Source: Linum tenue (lineage: Eukaryota; Streptophyta; Magnoliopsida; Malpighiales; Linaceae). From it: a stretch of DNA of 64,000 nt. Shown here piece after piece: positions 23,744 through 34,811 of the stretch. The stretch lies in assembly GCA_946122785.1 (NCBI GenBank), contig CAMGYJ010000006.1:32315168-32379167 (forward strand), written 5' to 3'. Made by a program: the position numbers and the translations under genes. Under the pieces are notes generated by a model. It worked only from the letters and a program-made list of their open reading frames with translations. It searched no databases and was not told the origin of the DNA. Position 1 is the first letter of the stretch, and each line of letters starts with the position of its first letter.

Positions 23744-23865
23744 TAACTCAACTTCTGTTTTAGTCACTCAATTTCTGTTTCTATCTCATCCAACGGTGGT
23801 GAATTAACAATTTCTATTTTAGTCACTCAACTTCTGTTTCTATCTCATTCAGTATGTCGGTTACA
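23744..23865 (-). repeat. Rearranged 5' LTR remnant of the chromovirus
   Basis: Only ~120 bp remain, composed of two or three shuffled copies of the TTTAGTCACTCAACTTCTG / TCTATCTCATYCA words found once in the 3' LTR. It ends GTCGGTTACA like the 3' LTR. The expected end with PBS is missing, and the gag leader follows directly. Confidence 0.7.
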
Positions 23866-24357
23866 GGCTGATGTCCTTCACCACCGTTGGACGCTTCCGG
23901 ATGCATCCTCCTCCACCTCTGGCCGCTGCAAAACTCGTCCTCCAGCGCTGCAGCTGCAGGAGTAGGAGGAAAGGAATCGTCCTTCACCACAACTCGTCCT
24001 CCGCCATTGCTGTTGCAGGACTCGACGCCCAGTCAGCTATTTTAATAACCATAAATTTCATATTTCAACAGAGCCTCCGAATAAGCCACCAAGTATTATT
24101 ATTATTTAAACTCATAGTGATTACTCAAACTCGTTCTTTATTTTTTATGCAATATCTTCCTACATGTAAGTTTCTGAGTGCGTAATGTTTGGTGTGAGTG
24201 CAGTGAGTCAACGATTACTGTCGAGGATTAATAAATAGATACTTTGTACTTATCACCTTTCTCTAGACTGCGAGAGAAGTTGAATTGCTATTTTGAGGCC
24301 ACTTAGCTTTGGCGCCTTCAATTTTTAGCTATTTTAGAGGATGCATAAACTACTTAT

Positions 24358-24481
24358 TAATAGAGTCCTTGTAATACAAGTATTCCTGTCCTAGTTGTAC
24401 ATGGTTAGTACGTCTGTAATCTGGGTTATAAATACCCATCTCTTGTTAATAATACAACACACAATTCTCATATTCTCTTCA
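24358..24481 (+). repeat. 5' LTR of the copia element
   Basis: This 124-bp LTR contains GGGTTATAAATACCC, a TATA-like site at about 24422-24436, and ends TTCTCTTCA next to the PBS. Its partner is 28555-28677. Confidence 0.85.
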
Positions 24482-24494
24482 TGGTATCAGAGCT
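24482..24494 (+). other. Primer-binding site of the copia element
   Basis: TGGTATCAGAGCT directly abuts the LTR end and matches the initiator-Met tRNA 3' end. Confidence 0.88.
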
Positions 24495-24559
24495 GGTTCT
24501 CTAGCCCTAGTTTTTTTCGACTTTGGCGTCTACGTTCAACGCTCTAGTCGTCATTCATC

Positions 24560-27500
24560 ATGTCCGATCTCTCTTCTGCTTCCGATGCCACCAGCGGTGG
24601 CTCTGCTGTTTCCGATGCTGCCTTGGTCACGTTCAATCTGGCGGCTTCTCTCCCGTTGAAACTCACGGCTCTCAATTTTCCCTCTTGGCGTGCTCGGCTC
24701 ATGTCTCTCATGCTAGTCTCGACCTCACCGGTTATCTTGATGGTTCTATTGCTGCTCCTCCCGCCACGATCACGGTTGATGGAGCCTCTACTCGCAATCC
24801 TGCTTACCTACGTTGGTATCGTCAGGATCAGCTCTTGCCGAATGACATCTTTGCCTCTGTTTCTGAGGGAGTTCTCCCATTTATCAGTGCTTCGCCCACG
24901 TCGTCTGGTGCTTGGGCCACTCTTCAGCGCTTTTATGTTGGTTCTTCGCAATCTCGGGTAATGACGTTGCGGGATCGCCTTCATGGGGAAAAGAAGGGTG
25001 ATCGTGATGTTACTGCGTACATCCAGTCCCTGCGAGCTTATGCGAGTGAACTTGCCCTAGCCGCTGCTCTCGATACTGATGCTAAGTTGGTCACGGTTTG
25101 CCTTCGTGGTCTTGGTCCCGATTATCGGGATTTTGCAGCTAGGATTAGGGCTCGTGACGTCACTCCATCCCTTGAAGACCTGCTCGATTGCCTCGTTGCT
25201 CTTGAGGCTGATCTTCATGCCTCTCGTCCTTCACCTGACTCTCCGGCTACGGCGTTTGCTACTCAGCGGGGACGTGGTCGCGGGCGTCGAGGCGGCATGC
25301 CTGGCCGTGGTGTTGGTTGTGGCTCCACTCCGCCGCCATCCTCTTACTCTGGCTCTTGGGAATCTTCTCGTGGTGATGATGATGGCCGCCGCACACCTCG
25401 CGTAGTGTGCCAATTTTGCGAGAAGCCGGGCCACTCCGCTCGTACCTGTTTTCAGTTGTTTCCTAATAAGCGCTCGCAGGCTAACATCACTACTGCTCCT
25501 TCTCGGCCACGCCCGTTTGCGCCGGCAGAGGACTCTTGGCTAATGGACTCGGCTGTGAGTCATCATGTTACACCCGATTTTGGCAACCTGCACTTTATTC
25601 GGACTATAATGGTCCTGACTAGGTTTTTCTCGGTGATGGTACATGTTTGGCAATCACCCATATTGGTTCTTCTTCTCTTCCCGCTTCTACTCGTCTTCTT
25701 ACACTTAATAATACTTTATGTGTTCCGGGTATTCGTAAGCGGTTGATATATGTTGCCAAACTCTGTCGTACTAATCCAGTTTTGGTGGAATTCTTTGCCG
25801 ATTTGTTTGTTGTTAAGGATCTAAGAACGGGGGCGGCGTTGCTGACCAGAAGGAACAACGGTGATACGTATGAGCTTGGTGGTGGTTCTGGAGCTATCTG
25901 TCTTGCGTTGCTCACCACTCGCAACACTCCTGATCTGTGGCATCGTCGTCTTGGGCATCCGTCATCTCGCTCTTTGTCTAGTTTACTTCGTGTCAATTCT
26001 CTTCCAGTTGTTAAATCGTCGTCTTTGTCTCATTGTAACTCGTGCATGTCCCATAAGAGTTATAATCTGCCATTTGGTGTTTCCAGTCTTTCTAGTAATT
26101 GGCCCTTGGATTTAGTTTTTTCTGACGTTTGGGGTCCTGCACCTATTCAATCAATTGATGGTTTTTCCTACTATCTTGTTCTTGTCGACCATTTTACTCG
26201 TTATACTTGGTTTTACCCATTACGTCGTAAATCCAATGTTCTATCTGTCGTTACTACGTTCAAATGTTTGGTAGAAAACTATTTTGCTACTACCATTTGT
26301 AGGCTTTACACTGATGGTGGCGGTGAGTTTGTTAAACTGCGTCATGAACTTGATTCTCATGGTGTCACTAATCTTCTCACCCCCACCTTATACTCCTGAA
26401 CACAATGGTCTTTCTGAACATAAACACTGTCATATAGTTGAAACGAGTCTTACCTTGCTTCATCAAGCCCGTCTTCCTCTCACCTATTGGTCCTATGCCT
26501 TTTCCACTGCTGTGTACCTCATCAATCGTCTCCCGTCGTCTTCACTTCGTGGTCAGGTTCCCTTTGTTCTTTTGTTTAATGAGTCTCCCAATTATGTTAA
26601 GCTCCGTTTCTTTGGCTTTCTTTGTTATCCCTGGTTGCGTCCCTATGCTCCGCACAACATGCATTCTCGTTCCCCTCCTTGTATTTTCCTCGGCTAGTCT
26701 CATCAACACAGTGCCTACAAGTGTCTTGATCCTGTTACTATTCATGTCTTTTTGTCCCGTCACGTTGTCTTTGTTGAATCCGAACTTCCTGGTCTCGGTC
26801 TCTAGACCTTGCCTTCCTCGTCTTCTTCCAGTTCGGACCCGGTACCTCCCTCATGGTTTGCCGCATTTCTGCCTCCAGTCAGCCTCATTGCTCCACCAAC
26901 TGCTCCTCCTTCCCAGTCGTCGTTGCCGCTCTTTCATCCTCACACGCCGGCTACTGCTGAGACACCTTCAGCTCCTACTGTGTCGGAGCCTACTACTTCT
27001 ACGTCGGCCTCTCCAGCCACCACCGACACGAGTCCCTCCGTGACGCACTCACAGCCGGCTCCTCATCCCATGGTCACCCGAGGTAAAAACAATATACGCA
27101 AGCCTAATCCCAAGTATGCTAATCTTGTCACAGCTCCTGCCTCTCCATCGTTGGAACCGACGTCTGTCAAGGATGCTTTGCTCCATCCTGAATGGAACAA
27201 ATCCATGGCCGATGAGAATGCTGCTCTCCTGGCAAATCATACATGGGATCTAGTTCCACGTCTTCCCCACTATAATGTTGTTGGTAATCGTTGGGTATGG
27301 CGTGTGAAGTGCCACCTGGATGGGTCTATCAAACGCTTTAAAGCTCTCCTTGTGGCTAAGGGGTTTCATCAGCGTCCTGGTCTTGACTTTCATGAGACTT
27401 TCCGTCCAGTTATTAAATCAGTTACTATTCCGGTGGTCTTTGCTCTTCCTATCTCCCATTCGAGGCCTGTTTTTCAGTTTGACGTCCATAATGCCTTTCT

Positions 27501-28553
27501 ACAAGGGTCGTTGCAGGAGGAGTTTATATGTCCCAGCCTCCAGGATTTCATGACCCTGAGTTTCCACATCATGTTTGTCATCTTCGTCAAGCTATTTATG
27601 GCCTGCGGCAGGCACCACGAGCGTGGTATGAGGCTCTTAGTTCGTTCTTGGAGAGCTACAGTTTCGTGAAGACACGGTCTGATGCGTCGTTATTTGTCTA
27701 TCACCGTGGTTAGGTGACTGCCTATTTTCTCATGTATGTTGATGACTTACAACTCACGGGTAATACTCCTTCATTTGTGGCTGAGTTTCAGCGACGCCTG
27801 GCTACTCGGTTTGCTCTCAAGCATCTTGGTCCTGTTAATTTTTTTCTTGGCATTGAAGTTTTTCCGATGGTGTCAAGTTATCTTCTCTCTCTGCATCGCT
27901 ACGTTGTCGATCTCTTGACTCGGTTTCAGATGCATGATGCCAAGCCCTGTCCTACGCCCCTGACTTCTACTTCTTGGCTGTGTCTCAAGGATGGTTCTCC
28001 TTCTGCAGATGCCACCCTCTAATGATAGGTGCTTGGCGCCTTGCAGTATTTGGTTACTACTCGGCCTGACATTGCATTTTCTGTTAATCGCTTGTCCCAG
28101 TTCATGCATGTGCTCACTACTCAGCATTGGCATCATGTTAAGCGTCTTCTTCGCTATGTTGCTGGAACTCGCACTCTTGGTCTTCGCATCACTCGCCGTG
28201 CTCTTGCTCTTGCAACTTCAGAGTTGGTATGAGTTCGTAATCTTCTATCTGAGCTTCATTATTTGCCTTCGTCTACTCCGGTTCTCTACTGTGATAATCT
28301 TGGTGCTGTCAACTTTAGCACCAATCCTGTCTTTCAATCTCGTATTGAACATCTTGCCTTGGACTACTTGTTTGTTCGTCAGCTGGTCAAGTCTCACCAG
28401 CTTCTTGTGCGTCATGTTCCTACTGCTACTCATCTTGCTAATTTGCTCACTAAACCGTTGCCCCTGGCTCGGTTTCTGCTGTTAAGTTCCAAGATTGGAC
28501 TCGCTGATGCTGCCTCCATCTTGCGGGGGCGTAATAGAGTTGATTCGGTGTAG
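24560..28553 (+). pseudogene. Copia gag-pol relic
   Basis: Gag starts at 24560 (MSDLSSASDATSG), shifts frame near 24720, and carries a CCHC knuckle CQFCEKPGHSARTC (about 25408-25450). The protease motif reads WLMDSAVSHHVT near 25540, with the usual DSGAS/DSAAS changed to DSAVS. Integrase spans ~25900-26800 (LWHRRLGHPS, CNSC, SDVWGPAP, TDGGGEF, TPEHNGLSE) with frameshifts near 25600 and 26390. Reverse transcriptase (~27180-27950) has ALLVAKGFHQRPG and the catalytic YVDDLQLTGN, with a shift near 27525 and a TAG at ~27712. RNase H runs to 28553 (TRPDIAFSVNRLSQ; YCDNLGAV). It is non-functional. Confidence 0.9.
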
Positions 28554-28554
28554 T

Positions 28555-28677
28555 TGTAGTTTCCTTGTAATACAAGTATTCATGTCCTAGTTGTACATGG
28601 TTAGTACGTCTGTAATCTGGGTTATAAATACGCCTCTCTTGTTAATAATACAACACACAATTCCCATATTCTCTACA
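28555..28677 (+). repeat. 3' LTR of the copia element
   Basis: This 123-bp copy of 24358-24481 starts TGTAGTTTCC and ends TCTCTACA, followed by the CTTAT target duplication. The ILRGRN-type end of RNase H lies just before it, with TTGCGGGGGCG serving as the polypurine-like tract. Confidence 0.85.
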
Positions 28678-31649
28678 CTTATGCTTTTACATTTCGATTC
28701 TACACTTTACGATTTTATCCATTCACCACTTCTAGATAGAATCGTGCTTTTGGCTACATTGGTTGTGTGTGATCGTGAGTTATTTTAAATTGCAAATATG
28801 AGTAAATTTCGAAAGTTCCAGCTTCGTATTCAGTGGAATGGTTGGGTGACAAACTCTCAAAAATGATAGCTTATGAAGATGGTGATTCCAGTAGGTTGAA
28901 AATTGAGACAAGATTCACGTGGCAAGAACTCTATTATATTTGTGCAAACAAGGTTTGTATGGTGGGGTAGAAAAGAGTTTGTATAATTACTTACTGATAT
29001 CTAAACATCGGTGGAGGGGGTGTCACGGACAAATGAGTTGTCATCTCCGACAATGATGAGGTTAACCTTTATCCGTGCATATTATTTTTAGTGGTTAGCA
29101 CGTGTCAACAACTACCCCATCCTAGGACAAGATTAACCTGAGATGGCATTGTCGTATAGTGGCAATCAAGGTCGTATTCTACTCGGGTCCTAGTACCCTA
29201 GCCTACTTCCCACCTCGTTGTTATCTAGTCAATCGGGTTGAAGGTTTGTCTGAAGGATTTGAGCGAATTACTAGTTTAGAGATTGAATAAAGCTAAAAGA
29301 AGGTACTTCGGGGAACTATCCCTCACCCTATCCTAGGGGCTAGGGCTACTATGTAATGTCTAAATACTTAGGGTTTATCGAAAGTGGTGAGTGAGCTCAT
29401 TTTCGTGGGCTTTCGTGGTTATCCGCACACCTCCGAGTACGCCTCCTCTAGACCCATACAAAGTCACCTCGATCTAGGCTATCGTATCTAGGGTATCAAG
29501 CTTGTAGCTCCTTTCAATGGATACTATCCATCTTCCATATCGAGATTTTATCCCGGGTTCTATCTAGGAAGGCTACCTATGGCAGGGGTTTGGTCGCCTC
29601 GACCACCATAGATCCTTATTCATACATCTAACCTCAATTAGCTTGATGGCTCATACCCGTCTAACTCTAGAACTCCATACCCAAGGTAGAAGCATAAAGT
29701 AGGCTAATAAAGAAGATTCAGACGACTTATCCAAACACAATCAAGGCTAGAATAGCAATAAAATCAACTACATAAACACATTCATTCATTCAAACCCTAG
29801 AATTTTCATACATAATAGTAAACTCTAAAACTACGGTTTGGGGTTAGAACCCCTAGTACCTTAGATGACTACTCCATAAAGAAGGGTAGAAGATACATAG
29901 AAGAAATTGAAGAAGACTTGAGGTTGAGGAAGATGTCTCTTCTCACTACAAAAAAGACTGGCAGATGTTACCAGACGATTGGCGTCGCAAAAGGCCCTTT
30001 CTCGTCACTAAAAGTTTATTCTGACGAAATACTGTCGTTAGCGGGTTGTGGGGTAAAGGTCCGTAGGTAATAGTCTAAAAAACATTGGCGTCATAAAATC
30101 ATTTTTTGTGAGGATAAATTATCATAAAACCCCAATTTATCGTTGTCGGAAAAGTAATACACTTGAGGAAAAAAAATTGACGAACAGTTTTTGTGAAAGA
30201 GGAAAAACTATTTCTAAGGAAACTATTTTGCCAGTTTAAGTATTTGTGAGAACATTTTTTTGTAAGAAAAAATATTTTTTTTAATAACACTTTGGAATTT
30301 CCATTCTCGAAATACCCTTACATGTTTTTGTGATGACTTGTTTATTGTCAGAAAAGGTTGTATAATTAGGCAAAAGTTTTTGTTCCCAAAATACCCTTTT
30401 GTTATTTCTGACAAGTAAAAGTCCTCATGAATGGACAACTCCTCATAAATGAAATTGTTACCGACGCAATGGTTTCGTCGGAACACTAGAGAACGACATC
30501 ATAAATGAAAACATTCATGACGAATAAAATAGATAAATACATTTTATAGCTGAAACGTAATTATTGTCTATGCATTTCCCAATAACAAAATAAATGATCA
30601 TATATTAAAAACACCAACATAATATTATTAATGACATTATCGTTAATATCAATGACAATTATTGTTCACAACTTACTATACTACTATATACATTTATTAG
30701 AAAATCATAATACATTATTAATTAAAATTATTAATTTAAAAATAAAAGAACAAATATTTGTCGCTTCCTCTCCCATCCACTGCCGCTGCCATTGTCGAAT
30801 CATCGTCATCATGAGATGCATCTCGTTACAACCGGCGACTGTTCTTCTCCCCTCCATTGAAACCCCAAAAAAAGGAAATAAAAATACCAAAGGGGTTAGA
30901 ATCCGATCAAAAGCCTCGAGAATGAGAATCAAAAGAAAACAACATGCAACCCAAAATTCACTACCTTAGACCATCATCTCTACAGTCAACATCGTCTGCG
31001 AGGTCGAAACATGTCGATCTCATCACAGAGCCACGATCAATTGAGATTTCTAGGATCCAAGGAGAGAAATGAAGAAAGATACACAACTGTAATCTCCCTT
31101 TCGTTCCCGGCGGGGCCGCCACCGCTGTCGTCCCGCACTTTATTCTATTTTTCCTTGTGCAAAACCACAACCCAGGAAGCTAAAAAACTCATCTAAGTTC
31201 TCGTCGTCTTTCTCGACAGTGGTGTACCTCCTCTGCCGCCGGCGAGTACCCCTTCCCTTCTGACCTCATCCAACCGAAATCTAGAAACAAAAGATCGATA
31301 TCCCATTTTCAAACCAGCAGATCCAAAGAAAAAAATAAACATGCAAGCCTAGAATCTTGACTTACTATCGGTTTGAGGGCTGTCTGGAGCATCATCGCTG
31401 CTATTTTTGGGTCTTTGCTCGGTTTCTTGAAAGAATATGAGATAGGGGAAGAAGTAGAATATGAGAGGTAGAAATGGGAAGGAAATAGATCTGATTGAGA
31501 CAGAGAAGGAGATGATCATTTTTTTAGGAAAGATCAAAGAAGAACTTTGGTCTTCTGTTTGACAGGAAAGAAAACTAATGAAATAGAGAATGAAGGGAAA
31601 CATAGCGGCTAGGGTTTCCATCTGCCCCCTTACCCCCGTTTTCAAAAAT

Positions 31650-31823
31650 GACCCTTTTACCCACTTTATTTTGTTTAAATTAGACTCTCTCACCACCTTT
31701 CTCTCCCAAAAATCGAGGACACTTAAAAAATTAACACACTTTTACCCTCTTTATTTTGTTTAAATTAGACTCTCTCACCACCTTTCTCTCCCAAAAATCG
31801 AGAACACTTAAAAAATTAACACA
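31650..31823. repeat. ~85-bp tandem duplication inside the CACTA element
   Basis: The block with TTTATTTTGTTTAAATTAG, CTCTCTCACCACCTTTCTC and CACTTAAAAAATTAACACA is present twice in direct succession (about 31650-31738 and 31739-31823) with only a few differences. The tRNA-like sequence follows directly. Confidence 0.85.
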
Positions 31824-31827
31824 ATTA

Positions 31828-31905
31828 TGGCTCGAACATGGGTCACTTTGACTCCTACTGCCTCCAAACGACATGTATAGCCATTAGGCTAACTTACTTA
31901 CTTGC
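31828..31905 (-). other. tRNA-like sequence, possible SINE head
   Basis: On the minus strand TAGCCTAATGG resembles a pol III A box and, about 45 bases on, CATGTTCGAGCC resembles a B box, with spacing like a tRNA or tRNA-derived SINE. I could not fold a full cloverleaf and see no SINE tail or TSD, so it may be a decayed tRNA-related repeat or chance. Confidence 0.3.
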
Positions 31906-34811
31906 GTAATACTATAGCACTTTTTTCTTATTCACTAATGTGCATATCATGATCAATAGATTGTGATACTCATATTATGATGAAACTATTTAAAAATAAA
32001 CACCCAATTATCAAAATAAATTTCCTAAAAAACTCAATCTTGCATAACTAAATATGTAAATAAGGCGCAAATTATAATACACCCATGACCCAACCATTGA
32101 AACTTATCGATTTAAGTGGTACCAATTTTGGGCGTTGTGTTGCGTGAATACACTTCCCCACACGTAACCGTACTCTAAAATTTCGCAGACCAAGTCCCGG
32201 TTCTGACCCTGATGTTAGAATCAGACAAAATAATGTTCGATCCACTACAAGCTCAGGTCGATGGCGACTCCGAGGAATGCGTGATGGATCCCACGAGCAT
32301 TTCAAGGGGCGGTCGTGACAATAATAATGAGGCTCTCTTCACGCTTTCAATATATAAAAAATCCCCATTAAGGGGTGTGTCACAAAGTTCTCTACAATAA
32401 AATGATGAACTTTGATGTAAATTGATGCAGGCCAATTATTTTTATTGCTTTATAGATGATGCCTAAAACTATAGGACAATGTCATTGTCTTTGGACTTTG
32501 GTTTGTGAACAAGGCTTGTTTCGATTATAGAGGAAGAAAGGGAATGAATTCGCATAGAAGCCAGAGAGCTCTTTGTGCTTAAAGATTTTTGTAAGGAATA
32601 AATACTCAACGAAATATGAATTTAACATAAAATGTAATCAGTCTAACTATTCTGGACTTTGTTTTGTGAACAAGAGCTCCATGGTCCGAGTACATCTATG
32701 ACCTTTTCATTAAGGTCATTTTTAATTTCAACTCTTAAAACTAAGAATTTGTTCATATGTAACAAAACTTTTCTGACAAGTGAAATTTGTCAATAATGTT
32801 CTATATGTGACGACATTGTTTGCATATTATTGACGACATATAAATTCCTCATAGAAAGTGTTTTCATCACGAAGTTTTTTCAACGAAATAATCATTTGTG
32901 ATGGCCATTTTGTCCAGTCACTTTTCTAACAAACTTTTATCGATGACCAAATATATTCCCTCATATAAAGGTTTGTTTTTCTGAGAGAAAGCGAAATTCC
33001 TAAAAAATAATACTATTTTTCGACCACATTTTCTGAGGGAAAATTTGTGTCCTCAAAAAATTAAATTCAGGAATTTTCCCCTCCTTTTTGGTGTCAGAAA
33101 ACATATTATTTCTAACGCCTATTTCAATTTGGTCATAAATAATTTGTATTTGTGACAAAAGTCTAAATGTCATTAGTAAAAGTGATATGACATTTCTCGT
33201 GTTTGCGAAATTGACTTTTAGTGGCGAAAGTTTTTTGCATTATAGACGAGTATTGATGTTCGTCACAAATATTTTACGTTTTTATGAGGACAACAAATTT
33301 TTGTCACAAAATAGGTTATTTCCAACCAAAAATCAGTGTCGTCAGAAGGATTTCGTCACTTCTGCCTGTCTTTTTGGTAGTGTCTCTTCTAGCTCCTTCT
33401 CCTTCCTTCAGCTTCTCTCTCTTCTCTTTCTCTCTCTCTAAAACCATAAATTCTTCTCTCAAAATCAGCTTATATTTATAGGCATCAGAGAACGGAGAAG
33501 TTCGCGGTCAGGCAGGGCAGAGATCACGGGCGGGATCTTCTATGGCAAGGTCGCAATCTTGCAACGCAGTCATTTTGGCCTTTGAGAGGGAGGAGATCGC
33601 GAGCTGACTTCGCGGTCGCGATCTTTCTCACGGTCAAAATGCATTATGGATGTGATCTGACTGACGAAACTATATGTTTCTCCTCGGCTCCTTCTTCACG
33701 AAGTTCGTTCCCTGAGCCTTCCAATTCGCGACCGCAATCTTGGGATTTCAGGCCACGATCTTCAACTTGAGTTCGCAGGCCATGATCTCGGTCGTGATCT
33801 TCGCTTCTAGGCCACGATCTTCGGTCTTTTGCCCCATTGCTACACTTGTAACCTTGTTTTGTACCTAATTCACATGTATCGTCTAAAACACCCTAAAATC
33901 AAATCGAATTCAAATAGGAACGAAATAGGGATGCAATTGACGATGTTCAAGCAATTATGAAAACGAAACAAACCTCAATATGAAGGGTAAATAACACCAA
34001 TTTAGGTGTTATCAGTGGACTTCCTAGATGAAAACAAGATTGGGCTTGCAGAGGTGTATGTTGAGACTGAGGATGTCGGTCATGGTGGAGTGAGTTACAG
34101 ATATGATGGCGGTGAATCCTCTTATTACCACCATTATTAAGGTGATGGTGTTGCATGAGGGTACGAATGAGGTGGTTATTCAAACAACTATGAAGGAGGT
34201 AGTTATGCCGGCAGCAATGTGGGAGATGGGGTACCAGAGGAAGATACTGCTCCACATCGTGTTAATTCTGTTGAGTCCGCCCCATTTGTTGAGTCAGATG
34301 CCATTCAATGGCCGACTTGGGGTTCATAATGGTCTAACATTGAAAATATCATTCGGGCATCTAGGCAATTTGCATAGAGTCGAGATGATGATGTTGGCGG
34401 TGATGGTCGCGAGGATCCCACTACGAGATGCCGAGTTATCCTTTTGAAAGAGACAAGGATAGCGAAGAATATTTGGGATCTGTGAGTGAGGAAGAGGATA
34501 CAGGCAATGACGTTGGGGTCCGGGAGCCACCTACTCCATACTACACAAATATCCTTACTCATCCCTTATATTTTCATAACAAAGATCCGGACTTTATCCC
34601 TATGCCAGTGTGGAATCTGACGGCTAATTTGGAGGTGGGAATGACATTTTCCACCAAGGATGTTGTTGGTGATGCTTTTAGAGAAGAAGCCATGCAGCGG
34701 AATTTTGAGTGGGAGGTCAATATTCTGACAAAAAACAACTCTGTGTCATATGCAAAAATGCTCGAGACGGATGTCGGTGGGAAGTGCGAGCTGCATGGAT
34801 GAAGAAAAAGT

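Larger units (their letters stand above)
18781..23865 (-). mobile_element. Ty3/gypsy chromovirus-like retrotransposon with TSD GGCTG
   Basis: The element lies between GGCTG at 18776-18780 and GGCTG at 23866-23870. Its 3' LTR is at 18781-19052 (TGTCACC to GGTTACA on +). A purine tract (complement of ACTCCCCACTCCTTC) adjoins it. On the minus strand gag, protease, reverse transcriptase, RNase H, integrase and a chromodomain-like tail follow in the gypsy order. The 5' LTR at the right side is rearranged and shortened, and no PBS remains. The coding region is broken in many places, so it is a dead copy. Confidence 0.87.
24358..28677 (+). mobile_element. Ty1/copia retrotransposon with TSD CTTAT
   Basis: Short LTRs at 24358-24481 and 28555-28677 are flanked by CTTAT (24353-24357 and 28678-28682). 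The PBS TGGTATCAGAGC starts directly after the left LTR at 24482. The LTRs differ at several positions over ~120 bp, so the insertion is fairly old. Gag, protease, integrase, reverse transcriptase and RNase H follow in copia order but with many frameshifts. The proteins resemble those of the copia element at 52538-57411, so the two belong to related families with unrelated LTR lengths. Confidence 0.9.
29944..33382. mobile_element. Non-autonomous CACTA (En/Spm-type) transposon, 3.4 kb
   Basis: The ends are CACTACAAAAAAGACTGGC (29944) and, in reverse, CACTACCAAAAAGACAGGC (33382), two differences in 19. The flanks carry TCT on both sides (CACTA elements make 3-bp duplications); the identity in fact extends to TCTCTTCT, 8 bp. 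Both subterminal ~600-bp regions hold many GTCAC/GACGA-type words in mixed orientation, as expected for transposase binding arrays. I find no TNP2-like transposase, so it would depend on a partner. The interior has a tandem duplication and a tRNA-like sequence. Confidence 0.85.
29016..34014. mobile_element. Solo LTR (about 1.56 kb) with nested CACTA element
   Basis: GTGGA at 29011-29015 and 34015-34019 bounds the insertion, and removal restores a continuous transposase frame. Apart from five leading G residues, the block has retroviral ends (TGTCACGG at 29021, TTATCA at 34014). There is no internal coding region. A TATA-like CTTATATTTATAGG (33470-33483) points to plus orientation. Downstream are repeated palindromic words around CGATCTTC/GGCCACGATC. 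With the CACTA element removed the LTR is ~1.56 kb. The five G residues look like the end of a polypurine tract kept at integration. Confidence 0.7.

Noticed and set aside
26809..27043. Pro/Ser-rich ORFs as host genes
   Set aside because: They are the spacer between integrase and reverse transcriptase of the copia element in various frames.
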